From assembly GCF_022508225.1 (NCBI RefSeq), contig NZ_JAETXJ010000001.1, positions 1 to 64,000 on the forward strand: a DNA stretch of 64,000 nt, written 5' to 3'. A program made the translations under genes and the position numbers. Below the pieces are notes generated by a model. That model did no database searches, had not been told where the DNA came from, and saw nothing but the letters and a program-made list of their open reading frames with translations. This document shows positions 47,637 to 55,981 of this stretch, in pieces. The DNA comes from Desulfovibrio sp. UIB00. Lineage in GTDB: Bacteria; Desulfobacterota; Desulfovibrionia; Desulfovibrionales; Desulfovibrionaceae. The stretch's first letter is position 1. Each line of letters begins with the position of its first letter.

Positions 47637-49613
47637 CTATATCTTACGGACTTCCGTGTACCAGGCGGCAGCCTCTTCAAGCAGCTTGCCCGTGCGGGCC
47701 GCCAATGCCTGAGGATCCTTGAGGTAGCCGTCAAGCAGCAGGCTGGAGTCAAACAGGCAGCCCGTCATGTCGGCCAGAATCCTGTCGTCCGCGTCTGCCT
47801 TGAACATACGCAACATGCTGCGCAGCAGGGGATGATCGCGGTTGACCTCCAGCACCTTCACAGGGATTGAGTCATCCTTCTGCATGACCTTGAGCAGCTT
47901 TTCCATGGAGGATGACAGGCCGCCATCAGGCGAAACCAGCACTGCCGGGCTGTCTGCCAGACGGTGAGAAACGCGTACGTCCGTTACTTTGTCGCCCAGG
48001 ATTTCTTTCATCTTGGCAAGCAGGGCGTCAAAGCTTGCCGAATCATCGTCAGAGAGCGGCGCGGCAGCTTCGTGTTCTGGTTGCTCCTTGTCGGCAAAGT
48101 CTTTCAGGGCATCGTCCGCCGCTGTTTCCACCGACTTGAATTCCCAGTCCTTGTACTTGGCAAGGCCGTCCATGACAAATTCGTCCACAGGCTCATACAG
48201 CCACAGCACTTCAATACCCTTGCGGCGGAAGCGCTCCATGTGCGGATTAAGCCGGGCAGCCTCCCGGTTGGGCGCAGCCACATACCAGATGGTCTTTTGC
48301 CCCTCTGGAGCGCGGGCCATGTACTCATCAAGGCTGGTGAGCGCATCCGCATCAGCGAGGGACGAAGAATTGAAGCGCAGCAAGGCGCTAATGCGTTCGC
48401 GGTTGGCGTAGTCGTGGTAACCCAGCTTGAAAACCTTGCCGTGCAGCTTCCAGAAGCGGCTGTATTTTTCCGCATCGTCCTTTGCCAGCTTTTCAAGATG
48501 CCCCAGGGTCTGTTTGACCAGCACCTGATTGATCTTGCGCAGCACCACGTTTTCCTGAAGCGTCTCGCGCGAGATGTTCAGGGGCAGGTCTTCCGTGTCG
48601 ACCACGCCTTTGAGGAAGGCCAGATATTCAGGCACCAGTTCTTTGTTGCGGTGCTGGATGAGCACGCGGCGGGCATAGAGATCGAGCCCCCAGAATTCGC
48701 GGTCGGCACCAAAAAAATCCTGCGCCGAATCGGGCGTGAACAAGAGGGCATTAAACTGTACGGGCGCATCCACAGAAAGATGCAGGGTGTCCAGCGGCTC
48801 CTTGGCGTCATAGGTCAAGGCTTTGTAAAAGGAGTCGTACTGTTCCTTGGTGACCGAGAACTTGGGCTCGCGCCACAGCGCGGGCTGGGTGTTGACCCGC
48901 TCGCCGTCCACCAGGACAGGGAAGGGAACAAAGGCCGAATGCTTGCGGATAACCGACTCAACGCGGAACTTCTCCGCAAATTCGGCGGCATCGTCCTTGA
49001 GCCATGCCTTGATGACCGTGCCGCGCGCAGGTTCATCCCCGGTTGCGGGTTCAATGGTAAAGGTGCCAAGCCCATCGCTTACCCAAACGCTGGCTTCGGC
49101 ATCATCGCCAAAAGCCGGACGCGAGGTAACTTCCACCTTGCTGGCCACCATAAAGACGGAATAAAAGCCCACGCCAAAACGGCCGATAATATTGGCGGCA
49201 TCCGCAGGACCGGAGGTTTCGCCCTCCTCCCCGGCTTCGGGCTTTGCCGCATCGCTGCCGCTGGCTGCATTTTCAGCCGCAATATCGGCCAAAAACTGCT
49301 CGGAGCCTGACCTGGCAATGGTGCCAAGGTTTTCAGCCAGTTCATCTGCGGTCATGCCCACGCCGGTATCTGCAATGGTCAGAACCTTGGCGTCCTTGTC
49401 CAGACTGATGCGGATTTCAAGGGGAATATCCGCAAGACGCGGGCTTTCGCCCCTGTTCATGCGATAGCGCAATTTATCCAACGCGTCCGAGGCGTTGGAA
49501 ACAAGTTCCCTCAAAAAAATTTCGCGATTTGTATAGAGCGAATTGGTGAGGATATGCAGGACTTTGCGCACCTCAGCGCGGAATTGGCGGGAATTCTTAC
49601 CAGCCTCTGCCAT
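47637..49613 (-). CDS. htpG: Chaperone HtpG (Hsp90)
   Basis: A 658-residue ATP-dependent chaperone. The GHKL ATPase domain shows [30 protein letters not shown] and [13 protein letters not shown]. The middle domain has [27 protein letters not shown] in parts, and the C-terminal dimer domain ends [15 protein letters not shown]. An Ala/Glu/Gly-rich insert at about residues 90-125 in the lid region makes it slightly longer than E. coli HtpG. AGGAGG lies six bases before the ATG. CTTGAAA, which fits a sigma-32 -35 box, lies at 49671-49665, but no matching -10 was seen. Confidence 0.96.
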
Positions 49614-49923
49614 GACAAACCTCCTGAAAAAAGATATAGTTGAAAATAATATCCCCCACTGAATTTTCAAGGGGGATTTGCCAAATTTTACGGCATTTTT
49701 CGGCGCGGCTGGTGGCAACGCAGGGAAAGCCGCGCGTCCGGCATCCTGTAAAACAGGCCGACAGGCACGCACGGGCATTCCAATCCCATATTTCATATAA
49801 AAGGGGGATAAAACATCAAGCCCGCAGGATTCATACTCATACGGGCAAAATGATATTCGTAACTACTTGCCATTTGATGGGAAAAAAGCTATCTCGCCTG
49901 AAGGATATTCAAGGAGGGCCTAC

Positions 49924-51240
49924 ATGGACGTTGTAATGCTTTCGCGTTTGCAATTCGCTGTGGCCGTTTTTTTCCATTTCATATTCGTACCGCTTACGCT
50001 CGGTCTTTCCGTCATTCTCGCCTGGATGGAAACCCGCTATGTGCGCACCGGAGACGAATTCTGGAAAAAACAAGCCAAATTTTGGGGAAAACTTTTTCTC
50101 ATCAACTTTACCCTGGGCGTGGTGACGGGCATCACGCTTGAGTTCCAGTTCGGCACCAACTGGTCCCGCTACTCGGAATACGTGGGCGATATTTTCGGCT
50201 CCCTGCTGGCTATTGAAGCCACGGTGGCCTTTTTTCTGGAATCCACGTTCCTTGCAGTGTGGCACTTCGGCTGGAACCGCGTTGGCAAAAAAATGCATCT
50301 TGCCTCAATTTACATTGTGGCATTTGCGGGCAACCTTTCCGCCCTGTGGATCATTCTTGCCAACGGTTTTATGCAGCACCCGGTGGGCTACACCATCAAT
50401 GAGACCATCGGGCGCGCTGAGCTTGCCAACTTCTGGCAGGTAGTGACCAATGGCTACGCCTGGGGCATGTACGCGCATACGGTGCTGGCATCGTGGGCGC
50501 TGGGCGGCTTTTTTGTGCTGGGCGTTTCGGCCTGGCATTTGCTGCGCAAGAGCCAGGTGGACTTTTTCAGGGCCTCCTTCAAGATGGCCGCGCCTTTCAC
50601 CCTGATTCTTGTTTTGCTGCTGGGCCTTTCTGGCGATCAACAGGGCAAGACGGTGGCCCAGGTGCAGCCTGCCAAGCTGGCCGCGCTGGAATCCCACTGG
50701 GAAACCGGGCGCAACGTGCCCTTCTACCTGCTGGCATGGCCTGACGAAGCCAATGAAGGCAACAAGGTTCAGGCCATTGGCATTCCCGGCCTGCTGAGCT
50801 GGATTGCCTACGGCGACGCCAACGCCGAAGTGAAGGGGCTCAAAGACTTTGCCAAGGAAGACCGCCCCCCGGTCATGCCTACCTTCCTGAGCTTCCGTGG
50901 CATGATCGCCATGGCTGGCCTGTTTGTGCTGCTGGCCGTGGGCGCTTTTTTGCAACGCAAGAAGGACGAACCCTGCCCCCTGCTGCTCAAGGCGCTGGTA
51001 TGGAACATCCCCCTGCCCTACGTTGCCATCATGCTGGGTTGGGCAGTGGCCGAAATTGGCCGCCAGCCCTGGATCGTTTATGGTCTCATGCGCACTTCCG
51101 ACGCGGTTTCGCCAGTTCCAGCCGAGAATGTCGCCATTTCGCTGGGTGCGTTCATAGTGGTGTATTCCCTGCTTGGCCTTCTGGACATTTACTTGCTGCG
51201 TAAATACGCCATCAAGGGCCCTGACGCCCAGGAGGTATAG
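49924..51240 (+). CDS. cydA: Cytochrome bd ubiquinol oxidase subunit I
   Basis: A 438-residue inner-membrane subunit that binds hemes b558, b595 and d and reduces oxygen, here most likely for oxygen defence. It begins with VVMLSRLQFAVAVFFHF, which holds the first heme-ligand His. GDQQGKTVAQVQPAKLAALE is the quinol-binding start, but the Q-loop is short, as the total length (E. coli CydA is about 520) shows. AAGGAGG lies before the ATG, about seven bases away. cydB follows after two bases. Confidence 0.96.
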   Translation: MDVVMLSRLQFAVAVFFHFIFVPLTLGLSVILAWMETRYVRTGDEFWKKQAKFWGKLFLINFTLGVVTGITLEFQFGTNWSRYSEYVGDIFGSLLAIEATVAFFLESTFLAVWHFGWNRVGKKMHLASIYIVAFAGNLSALWIILANGFMQHPVGYTINETIGRAELANFWQVVTNGYAWGMYAHTVLASWALGGFFVLGVSAWHLLRKSQVDFFRASFKMAAPFTLILVLLLGLSGDQQGKTVAQVQPAKLAALESHWETGRNVPFYLLAWPDEANEGNKVQAIGIPGLLSWIAYGDANAEVKGLKDFAKEDRPPVMPTFLSFRGMIAMAGLFVLLAVGAFLQRKKDEPCPLLLKALVWNIPLPYVAIMLGWAVAEIGRQPWIVYGLMRTSDAVSPVPAENVAISLGAFIVVYSLLGLLDIYLLRKYAIKGPDAQEV

Positions 51241-51242
51241 CC

Positions 51243-52268
51243 ATGTTGGAAACCATCTGGTTTGTGCTGTGGGCATTGTTGTGGGCCGTGTACTTTATTC
51301 TGGACGGTTTTGATCTGGGCCTTGGCGCGTTGCTGCCCTTTTTGGGCAAAAACGAATCTGAGCGCCGCATCATGTACAACGCTGCCGGGCCCTTCTGGGA
51401 CGGCAACGAAGTGTGGCTTATTTCCGCTGGCGGCGTGACCTTTGCGGCTTTTCCCAAGGCCTATGCGGTCATGTTCAGCGCGTTGTACGCCCCGCTGCTT
51501 CTGCTGCTCTTCGCCCTTATTTTCAGGGCTGTTTCCTTCGAGTTCCGCAACAAGGTGGAACACGACAGCTGGCGCGCCCTGTGGGACGGTGTGCACTTTC
51601 TTGCCAACCTGATCCCCTGCGTGCTGCTTGGCGTGGCTTTCGCCAACCTGTTCATGGGCATTCCCATTGACGTCAAGGGCGTTTACCACGGCAACCTGCT
51701 TGGTCTGCTGAACATTTACGGCCTTGCGGGCGGCGTGTTCTTTTTGTGCATGTTCCTGTTGCACGGCTCCCTGTGGCTGGCCATCAAGAGCACAGGCAGC
51801 CTGCAAACCCGCGCTGTGGCATCGGCCACCTTCCTGTGGCCTGTCATGCTGTTGCTGCTGGTGGTCTTTCTGGTTCTCACCGCCATGTACACCAAGCTGT
51901 ATGCAAACTTTCTGGCCATGCCTGTTCTGTTTGTTCTGCCCTTGCTGGCGCTGGCGGGCCTTGTGGGCGCGCGCGTCATGCTGGGTGCGGGCAAGCTGTG
52001 GCTGGCCTGGGCGTGCAGCGCCGTGTTCATTCTTGGCGTTACCTTCTTTGGCGTGGCGGGCATGTTCCCCGGCATGATCATATCTTCCATTGATCCTGCA
52101 GCTACGGTCACGGCCTTTAACGGCGCTTCCAGCCAGCTGACGCTCAAGATCATGCTGGGCGTGGCCCTGGTCATGGTGCCTATCGTGCTTGCGTACCAGT
52201 TCTGGCTGTACAAGACCTTCTCCTCCCCTGTGACGCACGAGGATCTCAAGGACGAACACGCCTACTAA
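51243..52268 (+). CDS. cydB: Cytochrome bd ubiquinol oxidase subunit II
   Basis: A 341-residue subunit with eight or nine helices that completes the bd oxidase. The N-terminus MLETIWFVLWALLWAVYF and the following LDGFDLGLGALLPFLGK are characteristic. GNEVWLISAGGVTFAAFP is another family mark, cited here in part. AGGAGG lies at the end of cydA. No cydX-like or cydCD gene is visible downstream; the IS remnant begins 55 bases later. Confidence 0.96.
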   Translation: MLETIWFVLWALLWAVYFILDGFDLGLGALLPFLGKNESERRIMYNAAGPFWDGNEVWLISAGGVTFAAFPKAYAVMFSALYAPLLLLLFALIFRAVSFEFRNKVEHDSWRALWDGVHFLANLIPCVLLGVAFANLFMGIPIDVKGVYHGNLLGLLNIYGLAGGVFFLCMFLLHGSLWLAIKSTGSLQTRAVASATFLWPVMLLLLVVFLVLTAMYTKLYANFLAMPVLFVLPLLALAGLVGARVMLGAGKLWLAWACSAVFILGVTFFGVAGMFPGMIISSIDPAATVTAFNGASSQLTLKIMLGVALVMVPIVLAYQFWLYKTFSSPVTHEDLKDEHAY

Positions 52269-52322
52269 ACCCAGGCTGTTCTCCCCTTCCAATAGACAGT
52301 TAAAACGCCCCAGTGGCGATGA

Positions 52323-52440
52323 TTAAGCGGCCAGCTTTCCCCGGTATTCTACCGGGGAAAGCTGGCCGAACCTTTTCCGGGATCGTTCAATGCTGTAGAA
52401 ACGCGTGTACTCTTCAATCAGAGTGCTGGTTTCGGCTTTG
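52323..52440 (-). pseudogene. C-terminal remnant of an IS3-type transposase
   Basis: Translating the minus strand up to the TAA at 52325-52323 gives a frame containing TLIEEYTRFYSIERS and FGQLSPVEYRGKLAA. This is the usual end of an IS3-family OrfB (integrase core), where Y-I-x-FYN-x-x-R and LSP-x-x-YR are conserved. Only about 38 residues remain; the DDE region and both IS ends are missing. The coding end forms a perfect hairpin, listed separately. It shows that a mobile element once entered the gap after cydB. Confidence 0.75.
52328..52368. terminator. Perfect 19-bp inverted repeat at the transposase end
   Basis: Arms 52328-52346 and 52350-52368 are perfectly complementary with the loop TTC. 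It codes the last residues of the transposase remnant on the minus strand. Lying 60 bases after cydB and followed by AACCTTTT, it could end cydAB transcription. Confidence 0.6.
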
Positions 52441-52753
52441 CCCTGCATTGATTTTCCAAGCGAAGTGGAGCCCAAATGAGGCCAACCGCCGCACAGCACA
52501 ACATATAAAAATCAGCATGATGATTGGACACAGTTCTCGTTCAACCTCCCCCAAAAAGGGAATAAGGGTTGGCATTGGTTAAGGTGCGTGCGCAAGGGCA
52601 GGCATAAAGCCCCCAGCATCATGAGATGACCGGGGACTTTGCTATGGTTTGCTGATTATGTAGAAACAAATATTCTTATTGCCGCACCCAAGCCCGTAAC
52701 GTACCATTATCCAAGGGATTTAGCCTGTTTCCACTGGCAGTGATCTTTGCCTT
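52441..52753. other. Degenerate intergenic stretch after the IS remnant
   Basis: No credible gene or RNA is seen. It becomes AT-richer toward the right and lies beyond the end of the next minus-strand gene. It is probably decayed mobile DNA. Confidence 0.5.
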
Positions 52754-53434
52754 TTAGGGCAACACAAGCGGTTTTTCCCTTGTTTCGTATTTTTGCGCCT
52801 GCTGGAGAACTTCAGCAAAGTAGTGCTGGCAGTTGTAGGTCGTTATCTTGTAGATAAAGGGGTTATATTCCTGGCTGAATCGCTCCAATATTTTCCGTTC
52901 CTTCCACGCGTTATCAATATCTGTTTTTGCCCGGTCAATATATTCCTTGCGGTACTTTGGGGCTTCTACTTGATAGTTGTTTAGGTCTGGCAGTGATTCA
53001 GAGAAAACACCACCTAAGGACAGGCCAAAGTTACTGCCTTCGCTGCCCACAAAGTGCATGTGGTCATAATGTAAATCTGTTGATGGAATTCTTTGTCCAT
53101 ACCGCTCTGTGCCATTGGGAATGGCAAGCTCACTCACCCCCATGCGGTAGTAGAGAACAGCCGCATTAGGTTCTGGCGAATACGGTTGCAAGGTTGAGTG
53201 GTCGCCCTGAGCGTGCTTTTTTACTACGTCAGCAACTCTGGCCGGATACATGCGCTCCTCCAGCGGAGCGTTTTGCGAAACAGGCATGGGGGCCTCAAGC
53301 GCTGCCTGTTGCCTGTGTAAGGGGATGGTAGCTGCTGTTGGCGAACCTTTAAAAGTGAATTGGCCGTTGCCCAAACGCGGCTGGTCTGAAACGTCGTGGC
53401 CCATGCTCCTGGCGTTGAAATTGTTCCCTGCCAT
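52754..53434 (-). CDS. Orphan protein with LRAT-like His/Cys motif
   Basis: A 226-residue protein that I do not recognise from a named family. It has no signal peptide or helix for the membrane. A Pro/Gln-rich N-terminal part (1-60) is followed by a domain with HYDHMHFVG (His127) and, near the end, TTYNCQHYFAEVL (Cys202, His204). The order His then N-C-x-H-F/Y is that of LRAT-like, permuted NlpC/P60 cysteine hydrolases and acyltransferases. AAGGAGG lies six bases before the ATG. It sits in an AT-rich patch between an IS remnant and a divergent membrane-protein gene, which suggests transfer. A secreted effector or toxin is possible but not shown. Confidence 0.6.
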   Translation of the reverse strand: MAGNNFNARSMGHDVSDQPRLGNGQFTFKGSPTAATIPLHRQQAALEAPMPVSQNAPLEERMYPARVADVVKKHAQGDHSTLQPYSPEPNAAVLYYRMGVSELAIPNGTERYGQRIPSTDLHYDHMHFVGSEGSNFGLSLGGVFSESLPDLNNYQVEAPKYRKEYIDRAKTDIDNAWKERKILERFSQEYNPFIYKITTYNCQHYFAEVLQQAQKYETREKPLVLP

Positions 53435-53706
53435 GTTTCCTCCTTAAAGGGTTTGGAGGAGATATAGCAGAGGCGGGCGTTTTTGTAAGATTGAAATGTT
53501 TCAGTAGTTATTTGTCCTTTTTAGTTTGGTAAATAAGTGTATTTGAAAATGTAAAAAAATAAAATTTTCAGACTGTTATGATTTCGTGCAGAGGCTATGG
53601 CAGGGCAGAAAAGCTGAATTTTTTTGCAAATCATGAAAACTTATTTTTTTCTGCCAAAGTTTGAGTCCGACCGAGCAAAGCACATGAACAGCAATTGAGG
53701 GTTTAC
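53435..53706. other. AT-rich divergent promoter region
   Basis: Markedly AT-richer than the window. It holds short inverted repeats such as TGAAAAT/ATTTTCA at about 53545-53572 and should carry the promoters of the two divergent genes. Confidence 0.5.
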
Positions 53707-54228
53707 ATGACGTTCCCAACATGCGCGGAAATAAAAACAGGTATGCGGGCTGGCTGGAAAGAATACTGGCCTGTTTTCATCACGTTGCTCTTTACCTATC
53801 TGGGATGGCTTTCGCTTTGCAAGGACGATGGTTATTTTTTTCAGTTAATTGGAGCCGTTGGAGTCATGCTTTTTTTGCCATTGTTTAAACTGCAAAAAAA
53901 CATTTGGCTTTATGTCACCGTTTTCTTTCTGAGCGGTGCAGGCAAAATATGGCCGGAAGGTACCCAGTGGATCACTACTTTCACGGGTTTTGAGAAAATA
54001 ACTGCCTGGACGGCCAGTACGGCAATTATTTCTGTTCAGGGGGCTGCGGTCTCGTTTGTCTGCTTGCTGCTGGTGCATGTGTTCATTTTCAGGTTGCAGG
54101 GCCGCGCCTCCCTATTGTTCAAAGTACCCATTTGCGTGTTTTTTTTGCTTGCAGCGCTGATCCCCGCATTCTTTTTTCTCTGGCTCCTTTTGAGCGTCAC
54201 CGGGATTTTTGGGCCTCATGTTTTATAG
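53707..54228 (+). CDS. Orphan membrane protein
   Basis: A 173-residue protein of unknown function with four or five hydrophobic segments (about 21-37, 44-60, 66-80, 98-125 and 138-165) and a short N-terminal part with MTFPTCAEIK. GAGGG lies five bases before the ATG at 53707. It is divergent from the LRAT-like gene. A decayed partial copy follows at 54250, so the gene arose or remained in tandem duplication. Such a layout is seen for immunity genes of effectors, but there is no direct evidence. Confidence 0.6.
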   Translation: MTFPTCAEIKTGMRAGWKEYWPVFITLLFTYLGWLSLCKDDGYFFQLIGAVGVMLFLPLFKLQKNIWLYVTVFFLSGAGKIWPEGTQWITTFTGFEKITAWTASTAIISVQGAAVSFVCLLLVHVFIFRLQGRASLLFKVPICVFFLLAALIPAFFFLWLLLSVTGIFGPHVL

Positions 54229-54249
54229 TTTAAGGGGTTAGAGTTTTAC

Positions 54250-54418
54250 ATGGTATTCCCAACAAGCGAGGAAACTAAACCAAATTTTTTTTGGCTTGGT
54301 GCGGGCTCACTGGCCTATCATCGTTATCCTGATCTTTACATACTTTGTTGGGCTGAAAGACGGGAAATATAGGAATGGTTGTTCAGGCCGGAGACGCTAT
54401 GCCCCGCCTTTGGTGTAG
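54250..54418 (+). pseudogene. Frameshifted partial copy of the upstream membrane-protein gene
   Basis: The ATG at 54250 begins MVFPTSEETK, matching MTFPTCAEIK of the upstream gene. After a run of eight T residues (54283-54290) the reading frame shifts: the first frame ends at a TAG near 54370, while another frame gives RAHWPIIVILIFTYFVGLKDG, aligned in part with EYWPVFITLLFTYLGWLSL. About 45 residues of homology remain and the later helices are missing. The leader (GTTTTACATGG) also matches the upstream gene leader. Confidence 0.7.
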
Positions 54419-54430
54419 AGCCGATCACGC

Positions 54431-54460
54431 CCCCCCGATCATCTTTCGACGACCGGGGGG
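54431..54460. other. G/C-rich hairpin
   Basis: CCCCCCGATCATC, loop TTTC, GACGACCGGGGGG form a 13-base stem with two mismatches that are G-U pairs if read from the minus strand. It may be a terminator, but there is no clear T run. Apart from this hairpin and a short one (CAACGT/ACGTTG, about 54507-54522), 54419-54638 shows nothing. Confidence 0.4.
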
Positions 54461-54638
54461 TCCTATTTACCTACATGGTGCAGCGTTGGCGTTAATTTGA
54501 CCAACCAACGTACGGACGTTGCCAACAATGATTGCCGACAATGTCCTGCTGGCACGTCTGCGGGAAAACCTCTGCGCCATAAAAAAGGGCTACGCTACGA
54601 AGCTGATTCGCCGTGCAGGCTTTCCCTGTAAACAGGCT

Positions 54639-55685
54639 CTAATCGGTGGATTCCACCTCGCGCACACAGTAGCCTTGATGCCGCAACGGCGTGAAGTAGT
54701 TGGTGCCCCAGGTCACGGCCAGCACAAAGAGCGCGGCGAAAAGACCGATGGCGGGGCTCCACAAGGGGCTTGCGGAAAGGGCCAGCCGCATGAGCAATGT
54801 GCCTATGACAAAACCCGAATTGCGGAACACCGCGTGAAAGGCGGGCATATACCGCTGTGCAATGAGCACCATGGCGATATCTGCAAAAATCAGCACCGTG
54901 TAGAGGGTTTCAAAGAACTTGAGGTCTTCGCCTGTTTTCACAAAATGCATGAAGTCGCGGGAGCCTATGAACAAAAAAATGATAAACAACGCCAAAGCCA
55001 GCATTTTTTTGCTCATGACGTAGCGCATGCGCAGATCGGCCGTGGCGATAAAATGCAGATGCTGCCGTGCTATGCGCTTGTACAGACCAAGGCACAGATA
55101 CACGGCAAGAGCACCAGCGCCGGAAACCGCGATGCTGATAACCGGCAGCAGGTCGTCAACCACGCTGACTGGCTCCGGCAAATGCGCCAGCTCTTTAAAG
55201 GCGTTACGCAGCAAAATGAGGGTAAGTATCTCAAACTGCTTGCCCATGGATTGCGAAAGGGAACTTGGGATCGCCAGAATCAGGCTCATGACCTCAAGCC
55301 CCAGAATCAGGGTAAAGGCCAGATGGATGGCGTAAAAATGGCTGTGCGGCGTAATCGCGGCCAGCCATGGGGGCAGGATGCCCATGCGCTTGAGTTCCAC
55401 CCCAAGCAGGGAGACCAGATATACCCAGAGGATGCACAGGGCCACGCGGCGCTGGGTAGCGGCGCGCTCCCAGGCTGAGTGAAGCCAGTCAAAAACATCC
55501 GTAATTGGCTGTAAACTTAAGATAAGCATGCAAATAGCTCCATAGATGAATACCCGGAGGCCCCAAAAAGCTCCGTCTGGCAGAAGAATATCTACAGCTT
55601 GCCAAATGTCAAAGACTACTAATCCTGTTATGACAGGCGGGATGGTGTATGCCGGGCTTGGGCCAATGCCCTGCGCACTTGCCAT
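54639..55685 (-). CDS. Uncharacterised polytopic membrane protein
   Basis: A 348-residue inner-membrane protein with about eight helices that I cannot assign. Clear helices include VFIYGAICMLILSL, VALCILWVYLVSLLGVE, FTLILGLEVMSLILAI and MLALALFIIFLFIG. The short loops are mostly basic on one face. There is no strong ribosome site before the ATG at 55685, so the start may be further in. It is divergent from the large dehydrogenase gene. The 296-base gap between them shows no gene. A role linked to that enzyme is unproven. Confidence 0.7.
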   Translation of the reverse strand: MASAQGIGPSPAYTIPPVITGLVVFDIWQAVDILLPDGAFWGLRVFIYGAICMLILSLQPITDVFDWLHSAWERAATQRRVALCILWVYLVSLLGVELKRMGILPPWLAAITPHSHFYAIHLAFTLILGLEVMSLILAIPSSLSQSMGKQFEILTLILLRNAFKELAHLPEPVSVVDDLLPVISIAVSGAGALAVYLCLGLYKRIARQHLHFIATADLRMRYVMSKKMLALALFIIFLFIGSRDFMHFVKTGEDLKFFETLYTVLIFADIAMVLIAQRYMPAFHAVFRNSGFVIGTLLMRLALSASPLWSPAIGLFAALFVLAVTWGTNYFTPLRHQGYCVREVESTD

Positions 55686-55981
55686 CCATCAATATAGAAC
55701 GTAGAGAAAAGGCTTCCCCCGCGTTGCAGACCTTCGGCTTGTCCGATGGGTTTGAACAGTGTCGGCGGCCTGCGGCCTGCCGAGAGCGCGAGTTTTTTCC
55801 AAACTGCCATGCCGCCCGACCCCGCATCACTACGGGCATCGGTTCGGCATGGTCGGCTATTGGGCTGCTCGCAGATGCGCGGGAAAACAGGGGGTGGATT
55901 GAGCATGCCCCGCCTGTCTTCACGGATTTGACCGGCGGCAACGCCGCAAGAGCTTCATCGAGCTTTACGAGGTAGAACGTC

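Noticed and set aside
49665-49671. CTTGAAA upstream of htpG as a sigma-32 -35 box
   Set aside because: No CCCCAT-type -10 box at the right distance; kept only as a remark.
52313-52582. Plus-strand 89-codon frame after cydB
   Set aside because: It covers the transposase remnant in antisense and has no ribosome site.
54519-55478. Plus-strand open frame of 319 codons across the membrane-protein gene
   Set aside because: The minus strand encodes clear membrane helices; this frame is Gln/His-rich and has no family likeness.
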